Below are positions 1-8,500 of a stretch of 14,666 bases of DNA, one piece after another (positions within the stretch are counted from its first letter, which is position 1; each line of letters opens with the position of its first letter). The stretch is from Scatosoma sp045643825. Its GTDB lineage: Bacteria; Bacillota; Clostridia; Christensenellales; Borkfalkiaceae. Made by a program: the position numbers and the translations under genes. The stretch lies in contig JAZRFV010000061.1 in the NCBI GenBank assembly GCA_045643825.1, positions 1-14,666 on the forward strand, written 5' to 3'. The notes under the pieces were generated by a model. It was not told where the DNA came from. It made no database searches and worked only from the letters and a program-made list of their open reading frames with translations.

Positions 1-2093
1 GCTACGGACAACGTACCAAGATTCGTACTCTTCAAATTAAAGAACCCGAAAGGTACAATCGAGTAAATGATTGCATTTTCCAAGAATTCGCTGTCCAAAC
101 CAAGGCTGCCAGCTTGGTTCATACCCTGCAAGGGTATGCCCACTTCACTGCTGTAATAGCTGCGGTAGAATTGCGCGCCGCCGTAACCGTTTTCTTCTGC
201 GTAATCGTAAACCTTCAAATACCAGTCGCGGATACCTTTCAAACGTTCGTACGCGTTGTCCACACCGTAGGCCTGCAACCTTGCCTGCATATCGTAGTAG
301 CTTGTGAACAAGATAGCACCGCCGTCTTGACAAGATGCGCTGTATGCCTTGTTTGCTTCCGTATAATGCCCCGACGTATATTGTTCGTAGTTTTTCAAGG
401 TAGTGGTACGAGGCGCGAACTCATAATCGTAAATCCCATAATTGAGATATTCTTCAGGATCGCCCTTATAACCTGTGGCATCGTCCCCTTCTATGGTGCG
501 CTCGCCGCTAATCCAAGAAACGACCTGTCTTGCCTGCGCTTTCGTTGCCATTCCTGCCGCAACCACCATATTGTTGAATATGGTCGAACCGTAATCTACT
601 ACGTTACCGTGCATATTAAAGCCTTCAATAAAACGCCCCTTCCCCTCATCGAAGAAGCCCGTTTTGTTGACGTTATCCACGGGTTTTTGTACCTCGTGCG
701 CTACTTTCTTCGCCAACGTCAAAAGGTAGTTTTCGTCAAACTCATAGGCGATTTCTCCGCCTTCGTTTAACTTAATCGTAGGCTTTTCCAAGGTAAGCCC
801 TGCATCCTTTGCCGCTTTTTCCAAATACGCTACGTTTTGCAAGGTTTGGTAATACAATACCTGTGCATACAAGGATTTCGGGGATAAGGAAAGTACGTCC
901 CAGTAACTGCTGGCGATCGTTTGTGAAACGCCATCGCCAATTACACCACCGTTGTGCCCTACGAAGTTAGACAAATCCACCAACCCGTATTCACCGCCCA
1001 TATTGTAGGTCATAAACATTGCCACCTTGCGGCAACGGTTTAAGGTGTCCGCCAACACTTTTTTATCCCCGGTGAATTCGTAGTACAATTTCACCGCTTC
1101 TACGAGGTTGTAACCATTGTCGATTTGACGGGAGTCGTAGTTACCGCGTACGCAGTTCAAGTTCACTTCCCCGTTCAAGGTTTCTTCCTCTTTTGCTTTT
1201 ACTGTAATTTTCACCGCCGTTACTCGGTTATCCGTATCCCAAGCAGGGTGCAAATACATCGGCATATAAATGTGGTTGGCGTAATTTGCCGTAATCTCTA
1301 CGCTACGCGCCGTATAGTCCGATTGTTTTACGGTATGCCACTCGTTAGAGCCTTGCACCTGCCAAGAAAGGTACACGTCGTCTACGCTGTTGTCCGTAAA
1401 CAAACCATCTACACACCAGCGGATATCCATTTCCAGGTAAGGGGCTTCGTTGGTAGGGATACCATAATTGCCCATATCACGGCTGAAGGAAATTTCCGTA
1501 CTGTTTTCGATTTTATTCGTCCACAAACCGTCACCGATAATCGAGGAAATCATCGTACCGTCCGTTTCTACCGTCCAGCCTTCCGTATCGTCTATCTTGT
1601 AGCCGTTGAATTCCCAGTCGTAGGTATTGCTACCGTCATAGTTGGGGAAAGGCCAACCCATACCGAAGTTGTTGCCTGCGGGGGTTACGTTTGCCTGTTC
1701 CAACGATGCCATCGTTGACCAGCAATACCCATAATCATCTACGGGCGCCGAATACAACCATTGTTTGAGGAGGGAGAAGCTGTCTTTTCTAAAGTTAGTG
1801 TTGGTGCTGTCAAACCACACCAAGCTCATACTCTCCCACGCCTTCCACGCCGTACCACCATCGCCAAGCTGCATCGCGTTAATCGCGGTTTCTTCTTTGG
1901 AACGAGAATGTCTATCGTAGAAATCGTTTAAGAACAGGTCTAACTTCGCATCCGAGCTGTAAAAATACAACTCTCTTTCAGATTGTTTTTGATATAAGTA
2001 CCCAGCAGTAGGCGTGGTATCTTTTCCTTTGCAACCTACAAAAACGAAGAGAAGCGCGCAAGCCGTTGTTAAAATACTATTTCTCTTTTTCAT
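1..2093 (-). CDS. Lipoprotein with six-hairpin glycosidase-like domain (3' end outside window)
   Basis: The reading frame is open for 697 codons from ATG 2091-2093 to the window edge, so the C-terminus is missing. The N-terminus MKKRN plus a hydrophobic stretch ends in FVGC at residue 21, a slightly atypical lipobox, so a membrane-anchored lipoprotein is inferred. Residues about 45-165 and 315-697 match the 1418-residue protein of this window block by block: TAWKAWE, DYGYCW, GNYDSR, SYWDV (396-400), GRFIEG (486-491), DYG (500-502), FAPRTTT (559-565), CQDGGAILF (588-596) and LDSEFLEN (666-673). A beta-rich segment at about 170-315 resembles an inserted carbohydrate-binding sandwich. The helical (alpha/alpha)6-barrel style suggests a glycoside hydrolase; substrate and family are unknown. 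Candidate acids are D399, E490, D500 and E669. Translation is probably coupled to the upstream gene through an ATGA overlap at 2090-2093, with AGAGG about 9 nt ahead of the start. Confidence 0.8.
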   Translation of the reverse strand, partial: MKKRNSILTTACALLFVFVGCKGKDTTPTAGYLYQKQSERELYFYSSDAKLDLFLNDFYDRHSRSKEETAINAMQLGDGGTAWKAWESMSLVWFDSTNTNFRKDSFSLLKQWLYSAPVDDYGYCWSTMASLEQANVTPAGNNFGMGWPFPNYDGSNTYDWEFNGYKIDDTEGWTVETDGTMISSIIGDGLWTNKIENSTEISFSRDMGNYGIPTNEAPYLEMDIRWCVDGLFTDNSVDDVYLSWQVQGSNEWHTVKQSDYTARSVEITANYANHIYMPMYLHPAWDTDNRVTAVKITVKAKEEETLNGEVNLNCVRGNYDSRQIDNGYNLVEAVKLYYEFTGDKKVLADTLNRCRKVAMFMTYNMGGEYGLVDLSNFVGHNGGVIGDGVSQTIASSYWDVLSLSPKSLYAQVLYYQTLQNVAYLEKAAKDAGLTLEKPTIKLNEGGEIAYEFDENYLLTLAKKVAHEVQKPVDNVNKTGFFDEGKGRFIEGFNMHGNVVDYGSTIFNNMVVAAGMATKAQARQVVSWISGERTIEGDDATGYKGDPEEYLNYGIYDYEFAPRTTTLKNYEQYTSGHYTEANKAYSASCQDGGAILFTSYYDMQARLQAYGVDNAYERLKGIRDWYLKVYDYAEENGYGGAQFYRSYYSSEVGIPLQGMNQAGSLGLDSEFLENAIIYSIVPFGFFNLKSTNLGTLSV

Positions 2094-3091
2094 AACTGCT
2101 TACCTCTCTTCAAGACCGCTACGCCACAAGCCAACAGCAACACCGTGCCACAAACGGAAGATAACGCCGACGAACAGCCCTTCTCTTTTCCCGCCACCGT
2201 TTGGTGTAAGTCAAATACCACCTGCATATGTTCAAAATCAATACCGTTTGCCGCCTTGCAGGTAATTAAAAGATAATTGTACCCTGCGGTCAACTCTTCA
2301 AACTTTTGCTCGACTTCTATTGTAGAAGATACGCTGTCGGGAACAATGGATAAGTTATCCAAATCAAACGTCGCTTTATCGTAAATCGTAACGAGGTTGT
2401 TTTCCTTGGTAAGTTTTTGTCCGTTGTAATAAACGCTGAACCCTACCCCATTCTCGTCAGTATTTTCCACTTTAGTGAAGGTACGGGTTTCGGGGTTATA
2501 TACCCAGGTCACGGTTTCCTTCAACTCTACCCCGCTGGGGAATTTTAACCCTTCATAGAAGGTAAAGGTGAACGGCTGATTTAAATCGTGAATCTTCGCC
2601 TCGGGGACCGAACCGTTGAAATCGATATTCATGCTGTTGTTTACACCCAACTCACCGACCTGTACCATGCACGCAAGCGGGCTGGCTTGTTGCCATTCCC
2701 GAATTTTCTTACCGTTAAACGCGATACAGTCGTTCATACTGTCCAACACACCGCTTTCATCCAAGCTGTCAATAATCGCGCTGGTCATATTCGGCACGTC
2801 GTTCTTGCTGAACGTCTTCAACGCCGTGGCCCCTGCCGCCAAGTGCTTGTAGTTGGTGCTTGTAATGTCCTTATCAAAGCAAACCTGGAAGGAGGCCGTA
2901 TTAAAGCTACTGTACGTAAACGGAGGAGCAATGGAAATACATTCCGTTTCCTCCCAAACGTAGCCCTGCGGTTCCTCTGCGTTTGCCTGTGTAACCGTCG
3001 GGCGAATAATCGCCCCGCCACCTACACACAAGCAACAAAATACGCCCAGCAAAGCGCTAAATTTTGTTATCCACCTATGCTTTCTTTTCAT
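2090..3091 (-). CDS. Exported protein with C-terminal Cys/membrane sorting tail
   Basis: A 333-residue protein of unknown function. It has a basic start (MKRKHR), a hydrophobic core and a likely signal peptidase site at QANA-EE (residue 38/39). The C-terminus carries KEKGCSS (303-308), a hydrophobic segment at about 309-326 with further cysteines, and a basic end (KRGKQ). That is the layout of a membrane anchor or protease-processed sorting signal, and no LPXTG is present. The mature part looks beta-rich. Its core, with an FNGKKI motif (125-130) and the later FTFTFYEGLKFPSG stretch (174-187), resembles the N-terminal repeats of the 1418-residue protein. It starts 10 nt after the oxidoreductase stop, with GGAA about 8 nt before ATG, and its stop overlaps the next start. 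It may be a surface glycan-binding or scaffold protein, but this is inference. Confidence 0.82.
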   Translation of the reverse strand: MKRKHRWITKFSALLGVFCCLCVGGGAIIRPTVTQANAEEPQGYVWEETECISIAPPFTYSSFNTASFQVCFDKDITSTNYKHLAAGATALKTFSKNDVPNMTSAIIDSLDESGVLDSMNDCIAFNGKKIREWQQASPLACMVQVGELGVNNSMNIDFNGSVPEAKIHDLNQPFTFTFYEGLKFPSGVELKETVTWVYNPETRTFTKVENTDENGVGFSVYYNGQKLTKENNLVTIYDKATFDLDNLSIVPDSVSSTIEVEQKFEELTAGYNYLLITCKAANGIDFEHMQVVFDLHQTVAGKEKGCSSALSSVCGTVLLLACGVAVLKRGKQL

Positions 3092-3101
3092 TGTTTTCCA
3101 A

Positions 3102-4370
3102 TTATTCCTTATCGTTATGGATTTTTACAAGTTCGCCGCCGTTTAAACGAGATTTTTCCGCCGAAACCGCCATCAAATGGCTCTCAATCGAACGAGTAAG
3201 CGAGGTATCCGCGCTTTGCGTTTTACCATTCAACACGTCATACAAAGCGTCAATCATACGGTGATCGCCACCACCATGCCCAGAAAGGTCGTCCGTCAAT
3301 TCTGAAATCTTATAAACTTCGTTTGCGCCGCCGAATTTTTTCAAGGTAATATGGTCCGCCGCCTCGTCGTACAAAATTTCCCCTTCTGTACCAAAGAAGC
3401 GCATGATTCTGCCGCCGCCTTGTGTAAACGCCATCATATTCAAGTTGGCTGTTACACCATTCTCAAACTGCGCAGTTACAAATTGGTGATCCACCACGTC
3501 GTTCTTACCGCTGAATACACATTCGCCATAGCGAGTCGTTTCCAACTTCTCCGTCAATTCCTCTTCCGTCAATTTCTTATCCGAAAGGACGGTGTAAGGC
3601 CATGCATCAGGCATACCGTTTGATTTCCAACCATCTAAATAAATACGCTTTGCGCTGTACGGACAGGTTTCCACGTATCGACAATGGATACATCTTTCCG
3701 CCGCACCTTCGGGCATATTTTCAGGTTTAAAGTAACGAAGCGAGCCTACGGAGGTCAAGCTCTCACATCTGCTTTCAGCAAAATATTGCATCAAATCCAA
3801 ATCGTGACAGCATTTTGCCATAATCATCGGCGTGGTATTTTTACTGCTACGCCAATTTCCTCTTACGTAGCTGTGTGCATAATGCCAATATGCCACCTGT
3901 TCCAAGCTGTCAAAACTAACAAGCTGACCGATCGCATTTGCATCCAACAATTCTTTAATTTTACGCACCGCCACCGTATAACGTAAAACATGGCATACAA
4001 CCACGATAGCGCCATATTCCTTCGCAGTCTTTTCCAAGGCGTACAATTCTTCCACGTTGTCCGATACAGGTTTTTCGAGCAAAATAGCATAACCAAGCTG
4101 AATTGCCTTTAACGCCATGCGAACGTGGTCTTGGTCAAGCGTGGCAATCACAAGCACGTCGCTACGTTTCTCCTTAAAGAATTCCTCCTCGTCCAAGAAG
4201 CATTGCTCCTTTTCCACCTCGAAAAGTGTGGAATATTTTTCCAATTTACCCGGGTTTGCATCACAAAGCGCAACCACGTTATATTTATCCGCGCATTCGT
4301 GAATGTATTTACCGTAAGCCTCGCCACCGCGCGCGCCTACCCCGAGAATGGATACAGTTATCGTTTTCAT
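3102..4370 (-). CDS. Gfo/Idh/MocA-family NAD(P)-dependent oxidoreductase
   Basis: A 422-residue cytoplasmic oxidoreductase, first gene of its operon. The N-terminal Rossmann fold shows GVGARG (residues 10-15) and an acidic residue after the second strand (CDANP, 36-40). The family EKP motif is at 99-101, and the substrate-domain motif CHDLDLMQYF is at 188-197. The family oxidises or reduces sugars, inositols or sugar acids, or acts in NAD-assisted glycosidase chemistry; the substrate cannot be read here. Unusual for the family core is a Cys cluster, CIHC with a further Cys at 236, plus Cys284, which could bind a metal. HGGGD (365-369) lies in the C-terminal region. The start is supported by AGGAG about 7 nt upstream. 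Co-transcription with two surface proteins suggests a role in degrading the sugar they release or bind. Confidence 0.9.
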   Translation of the reverse strand: MKTITVSILGVGARGGEAYGKYIHECADKYNVVALCDANPGKLEKYSTLFEVEKEQCFLDEEEFFKEKRSDVLVIATLDQDHVRMALKAIQLGYAILLEKPVSDNVEELYALEKTAKEYGAIVVVCHVLRYTVAVRKIKELLDANAIGQLVSFDSLEQVAYWHYAHSYVRGNWRSSKNTTPMIMAKCCHDLDLMQYFAESRCESLTSVGSLRYFKPENMPEGAAERCIHCRYVETCPYSAKRIYLDGWKSNGMPDAWPYTVLSDKKLTEEELTEKLETTRYGECVFSGKNDVVDHQFVTAQFENGVTANLNMMAFTQGGGRIMRFFGTEGEILYDEAADHITLKKFGGANEVYKISELTDDLSGHGGGDHRMIDALYDVLNGKTQSADTSLTRSIESHLMAVSAEKSRLNGGELVKIHNDKE

Positions 4371-4412
4371 AGTCTACTCCTAATCCTTGCTTTAATATAT
4401 TATCACGATTCT

Positions 4413-4441
4413 ATTATAACATTATATATAGCGGCATTCCA
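4413..4441 (-). promoter_or_regulatory. Promoter of oxidoreductase/surface-protein operon
   Basis: Minus-strand TATAAT at 4413-4418 with extended -10 TGT just upstream, a 17-nt spacer, and a poor -35 (TGGAAT, 4436-4441). The weak -35 fits activator dependence. The predicted leader to ATG 4370 is about 36 nt. A second TATAAT at 4421-4426 is possible, but its spacing to the upstream site does not match the other operon. Confidence 0.65.
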
Positions 4442-4457
4442 CCCACTAAAAACAATC

Positions 4458-4501
4458 ATTTGTATCAAAAAATAAGAAAAGCGCCACAAATGTATTTCAA
4501 A
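4458..4501. promoter_or_regulatory. Candidate AraC-type activator site, copy 1
   Basis: The plus strand reads ATTTGTATCAAAAA then ATAAGAAAA (4458-4480). The same 23 bases occur at 9993-10015 with one mismatch. A second element, CAAAT...CAAA (4487-4501), resembles the first and is also present in the other copy. The first block ends 39 nt before a TATAAT in both cases. The AraC-family gene lies immediately upstream, making its product the natural candidate binder. Confidence 0.7.
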
Positions 4502-4525
4502 CACCTTGCAACGCCTTTAATTTTA

Positions 4526-5350
4526 TTATGATTTTGATTCTCGAGGGGTTATGCCAAACACCTCTTTATACGCACGGTAGAAGGTCGATTGACTTTCAAA
4601 TCCGCACTCGAATGCAATGTGGATAATCGAAGAAGCTTTCGCCCCGCTCTCACGATACAGCTCTTGAAATTTATAAATACGGAGACGATTTAAATAACTG
4701 CGGAAGCTCTCACCCATATAAAAATTAAATACCTGGGAGCAGTATTCCTTGGTATAACCAAGGGTTTTCGCCAATTCCTTTACCGTCACCTTCTCACGAT
4801 AATTTTTCTCTAAATAATTGAGGATATCCAAAATTACCGATTGATTGTCATGCTTTTGTCTTGTCACCGTGCCGTAAGCGTTTTTGATCATCAAGAACAA
4901 GCGGTTTGCATCCACGAAAATTTCGTACGCATCCTCTACGTAGCATTCCTTACGGTACTGCCCCTTCCATTCTTTGATAAAGGATATAATTTCCGCATTC
5001 TTTTCCTTGTCTCGCATCACACGAGGAAAACGTTGGTTTTCAAAAAGCTTTTGGAAACAGTTTAAATACCAAAGACTAACCACCAAAACATAGCCTTCCA
5101 CATCGGGATCAGCGGCGAAGGAATGGGGTTCAAAGGTATCCACGTATAAAATGTCCCCTGCCTCGGCGGTGATTTTTTCGCCCGCAATCATCGCGTGCTG
5201 TACGCCTTTGGTTACGAATAGAAACTCCACGTTTTTATGAAAGTGCGGGCGGCAAGCAATTTCGTGTACCATCCCTGCAACCGACGGCTCATTTGCCTTT
5301 ATAAAGTAGCAATATTTATCCACGTCGGCATATTTTTCATAGTATTCCAT
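4526..5350 (-). CDS. AraC-family transcriptional regulator with cupin sensor domain
   Basis: A 274-residue regulator. The N-terminal half is a cupin-like sensor: RPHFHKNVEFLFVTKG (35-50) with paired His and Glu, GDILYV (65-70) and PHSF (75-78). This type usually binds a sugar. The C-terminal two helix-turn-helix units span about 170-270, with VKELAKTLGYTKEYCSQVF (190-208), IAFECGFESQSTFYRAYKE (245-263) and the family ending FGITPRE. The ATG at 5350 is chosen because GGGGAG lies about 7 nt before it; an in-frame TTG at 5365 would place that ribosome site inside the gene. It is monocistronic with its own strong promoter and is flanked by two operons that share an upstream motif, so it is probably their activator. 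Confidence 0.95.
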   Translation of the reverse strand: MEYYEKYADVDKYCYFIKANEPSVAGMVHEIACRPHFHKNVEFLFVTKGVQHAMIAGEKITAEAGDILYVDTFEPHSFAADPDVEGYVLVVSLWYLNCFQKLFENQRFPRVMRDKEKNAEIISFIKEWKGQYRKECYVEDAYEIFVDANRLFLMIKNAYGTVTRQKHDNQSVILDILNYLEKNYREKVTVKELAKTLGYTKEYCSQVFNFYMGESFRSYLNRLRIYKFQELYRESGAKASSIIHIAFECGFESQSTFYRAYKEVFGITPRESKS

Positions 5351-5390
5351 ACACTTTCTCCCCAAATAAAATGTCTCAATAACTAAGATT

Positions 5391-5419
5391 ATTGTAGCAT
5401 ACGTTTATACGCTTGTCAA
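5391..5419 (-). promoter_or_regulatory. Promoter of the AraC-family gene
   Basis: Perfect -35 TTGACA (5414-5419), 17-nt spacer and -10 TACAAT (5391-5396) preceded by TGC on the minus strand. It is a strong sigma-A-like promoter with no copy of the shared activator motif nearby, suggesting steady expression of the regulator. Confidence 0.82.
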
Positions 5420-5430
5420 TAGTCTATTTT

Positions 5431-5472
5431 TGGCAATTGGCTTAGGTTGAGCAAGGGAGACAGCGATTGCCA
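5431..5472. repeat. Inverted repeat between the 1418-residue gene and araC promoter
   Basis: TGGCAAT (5431-5437) and ATTGCCA (5466-5472) form a perfect 7-bp inverted repeat with a 28-nt interior. It lies 12 nt upstream of the araC-type -35. It could be an operator or the base of a stem in the mRNA end of the large gene. No clear T-tract terminator was found for that gene. Confidence 0.35.
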
Positions 5473-5513
5473 TCCCCCGCCCTTTGTTTCATTTTATAAA
5501 ATTGTTATTCAGC

Positions 5514-8500
5514 TCAACGCACCGAAACGTTTACGCCCTGCGCTGCCACAAACACAGTTACCGTTTTCGTCGCAGTATCCACGGTGTAGCCCGTTTCTAC
5601 CAGCTTATTGTTGATATATACCTTGGGAGTTTCCCCTTTATACGAAAGGGTTACCGCAATCTTTGTATCCCTCGAAGCCGCCCCATCGGACAATTCTTCT
5701 ACATTACAAATCACAACGAATTCATTGCCAACAGCAATATCCATCGTCAAGCCTGCATAACGCACCTGTTCCATCTTCCAGGTACCGATTTCTTCAGGAA
5801 GGTTGGGGGCAATTTCCATCACCAACCCTTCCTCATCATAGTAGGTATCCAAACCGAAGAAAATATTAGGTACAGCGGCATAAAGAATTGCATTTTCAAT
5901 AAATTCCGCATGCAAACCAAGCGCGCCTTCCTGTCCTCTACCCTGCAAGATTTCGCTATCATAATAGGTCTCGAACAACTTTTCTGCATCCGTTTCGCCT
6001 GACGCCTTGAACGCAGCTTCTACATCCGCAAACCAATCCATAATCGTCGACAATCTTGCATACGCATTATCCGCACCGTAAACTTTTGCCCTTGCAAGCA
6101 GGTCATAGTAGCTTACAAACAAGATTGCACCACCGTTTTGACAGGATACACCATACCCCTTCGCAACGTATGCCCAACAATATTGATCAGCCAAATCTTC
6201 CGTATTCGTCTTGGGGGCAAACACATACTCATATAAGTTATCGATGCTGGAAATCCAATTCAGCACCATTTCTTCCTGCTCTGCCGTTGCTACACCCGAT
6301 TCCAAAATCATCAGGTTGAGTGCTACCGCGCCAAAGTCGATTTGCTCGCCATTATAGTACCCTTCGATAAATCTACCGGCCGTTTTCGTTTCCCCATTTA
6401 CCGTCACGGTAAAGGTCTTAAAATAACCCGTTTTCGCGCCCTCATTTAAGGTTGCGGATACCGTAGCTTTCACCATTTCCGCCATTGAACGAAGCTCGCT
6501 TGCCGTATAATTATATGCAACATCAGCCCCTTCCAGGGTTGTTTTTACCGTAGGTTTCGCTACGTTTATGTTATTTTTCGATACAGCATCTTCCAAATAC
6601 GCCATATTTTGCAATGCCTTATAGTACAATGCATTTACGTAAGAGGAGTTGGGTGCAAGGGAAATGATATCCCAATAGGTACTGATAAACGAGGTTGCAA
6701 AGCCTTGCGCGGAACCATTATGCCCCACCAAATTTTCAAGGTTAATAAGCCCGTTATCCGCCATGTAATTGGTAAGGAACATCATTGCCTTTCTGTAATT
6801 GGTGATATTTGCCGTAAGGAACGCAACGTCGCCCGTATTCTCAAAATGCTGTTTGCCTGCACTGATAAACGAAGTATTACTGTCAATCATGCGGGTATCA
6901 TAGCTACCACGTACGAAATCAAGGTAGCAATACGCCGTGAAGTCACCTTCCACCTTGATACGCAATCCCTTTATCGTTCCCGTCCACTTCGAATGTTCGA
7001 ACATAGGCACGTAAAGATGCAAAGTATTGGTAACCTTCGTAAAATCAATCTCTGTCGTTGCCCACGTCGATAAAGGTATAGAGGTATAACCCGACAAATA
7101 TCCAGTTTTAAACTCCAAATAAATCTCATCGATATTGCCAGAGAGAATTGCCCATTCTAACCCGATTTCAATAAAGGGCGAATGGTCCGCCTGCAATACG
7201 CCGTTGTTTGTACTGCTCTCTAACGAGAAGGTCATATACGTGGAGTTTTGACCATGCCCCAAGAAATAACCATTGCCGTTGTTTCTACTCGAGTCCGTCG
7301 CACTTGCAAAGGTTCCGTCACCAGTTATTTTCCATTCCGTCTCACAAGCGCCCAATTTACCCGAAGCACCGCTGTCTACTGCCAAAATGGAGCTGTTCTT
7401 CCTGCCGTCCTTAAATTCCCAACCATCGGAAAGATAAGGATCGTTGGTTGTCGCACGGCTTTGCATATAGCTCGGCGTGTTCCAACCCTGACCAAAGTAA
7501 GAATCCCCTTCCCAAACGTAGCCGTATTTGTCTACGTTCGCATTGGCAATATCCTTGTTGAATTGATCGTCGTTGCCGTTTAAGTGAAGGCTGTCAATGA
7601 AAAGAATACTTTCCGCTTCCCAATCCTTCCAGGTCATAGATGCATTGCCGACAACCGTATCGGTTACATAATCGCCCGTCTCGGCAAAGTTTTTATAATA
7701 GTAAACAAATCTGTCCGCGTACGCATCAAAGAATTTATTTACCTCTGCGTTATCACTCGCCATTAAGAAATTGCCATCCGACTCATTCACGAACTTATAA
7801 ACGCCGTCAGAAAGCAACACCACATCCGTCACGAAACTTGCCAAAACATCGCGTTCGTCCACCGTATAAGGGGAATATTGCGTTTTGCCTTCCCAAAGAA
7901 TTTCGTAGGGATGTTTAACCGCATCGTAATCTTCACGGATGTCCGTGTATGCCTTGTAGGCAACCTCGCTGATACTTCTCGTTTGCGATACGCTATCGGT
8001 GTAAATCTTATTCACCGAGCCGTTCGCATCGGTGATTTCGATATAGGGCTTTGCCGTGTACTCAAGAGAGTAGGAGCTTTCCTTTAAATTCACGACCGCT
8101 ACGTTATACACGATATATCCGTCTTCTTCGTAGAATTTCGTGCAATCCATATAAGCCGTTTTATCAGAGTTTTCACGGTTGATTTGCATCATCAGTTTGT
8201 ACGAGCTACCAGCAGCCGTCAACCCGTCTAAATACGCCTTGGAAACCTTTGCGGTGAAGCGGATACCCGTCGATTCGCTGGTGATACGCACAGATGCGCC
8301 TTCCAACATTTCAAACACACCGCTGGGGGCAGACGAAGTGAATCCTTCCGTGGTATAATCTTCTACCGAGGCGTCCTTCGTATAGGTAACTTCGTCACTC
8401 AACACGTACATGGTACCGTTGTTTGTGATATAATAGTGTGGCAAGACGCTTATCTTCAAGCCATTTTCCTTGATGGAATTCCAATAATTTTCGTGCATAC

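Noticed and set aside
114..1718. Plus-strand open frames opposite the lipoprotein gene
   Set aside because: They are antisense to a well-supported protein with a paralog in the same window; their translations show no domain and no ribosome sites.
4421..4426. Second TATAAT in the oxidoreductase operon promoter
   Set aside because: It gives a 31-nt distance to the activator block, whereas 4413-4418 gives exactly the 39 nt seen in the other operon; it could still be a minor start.
4475..4490. cre-like sequence in activator site copy 1
   Set aside because: Too many mismatches, and not conserved in copy 2.
5351..5365. TTG start for the AraC-family protein
   Set aside because: It would put the GGGGAG ribosome site inside the coding region; ATG 5350 is correctly spaced from it.
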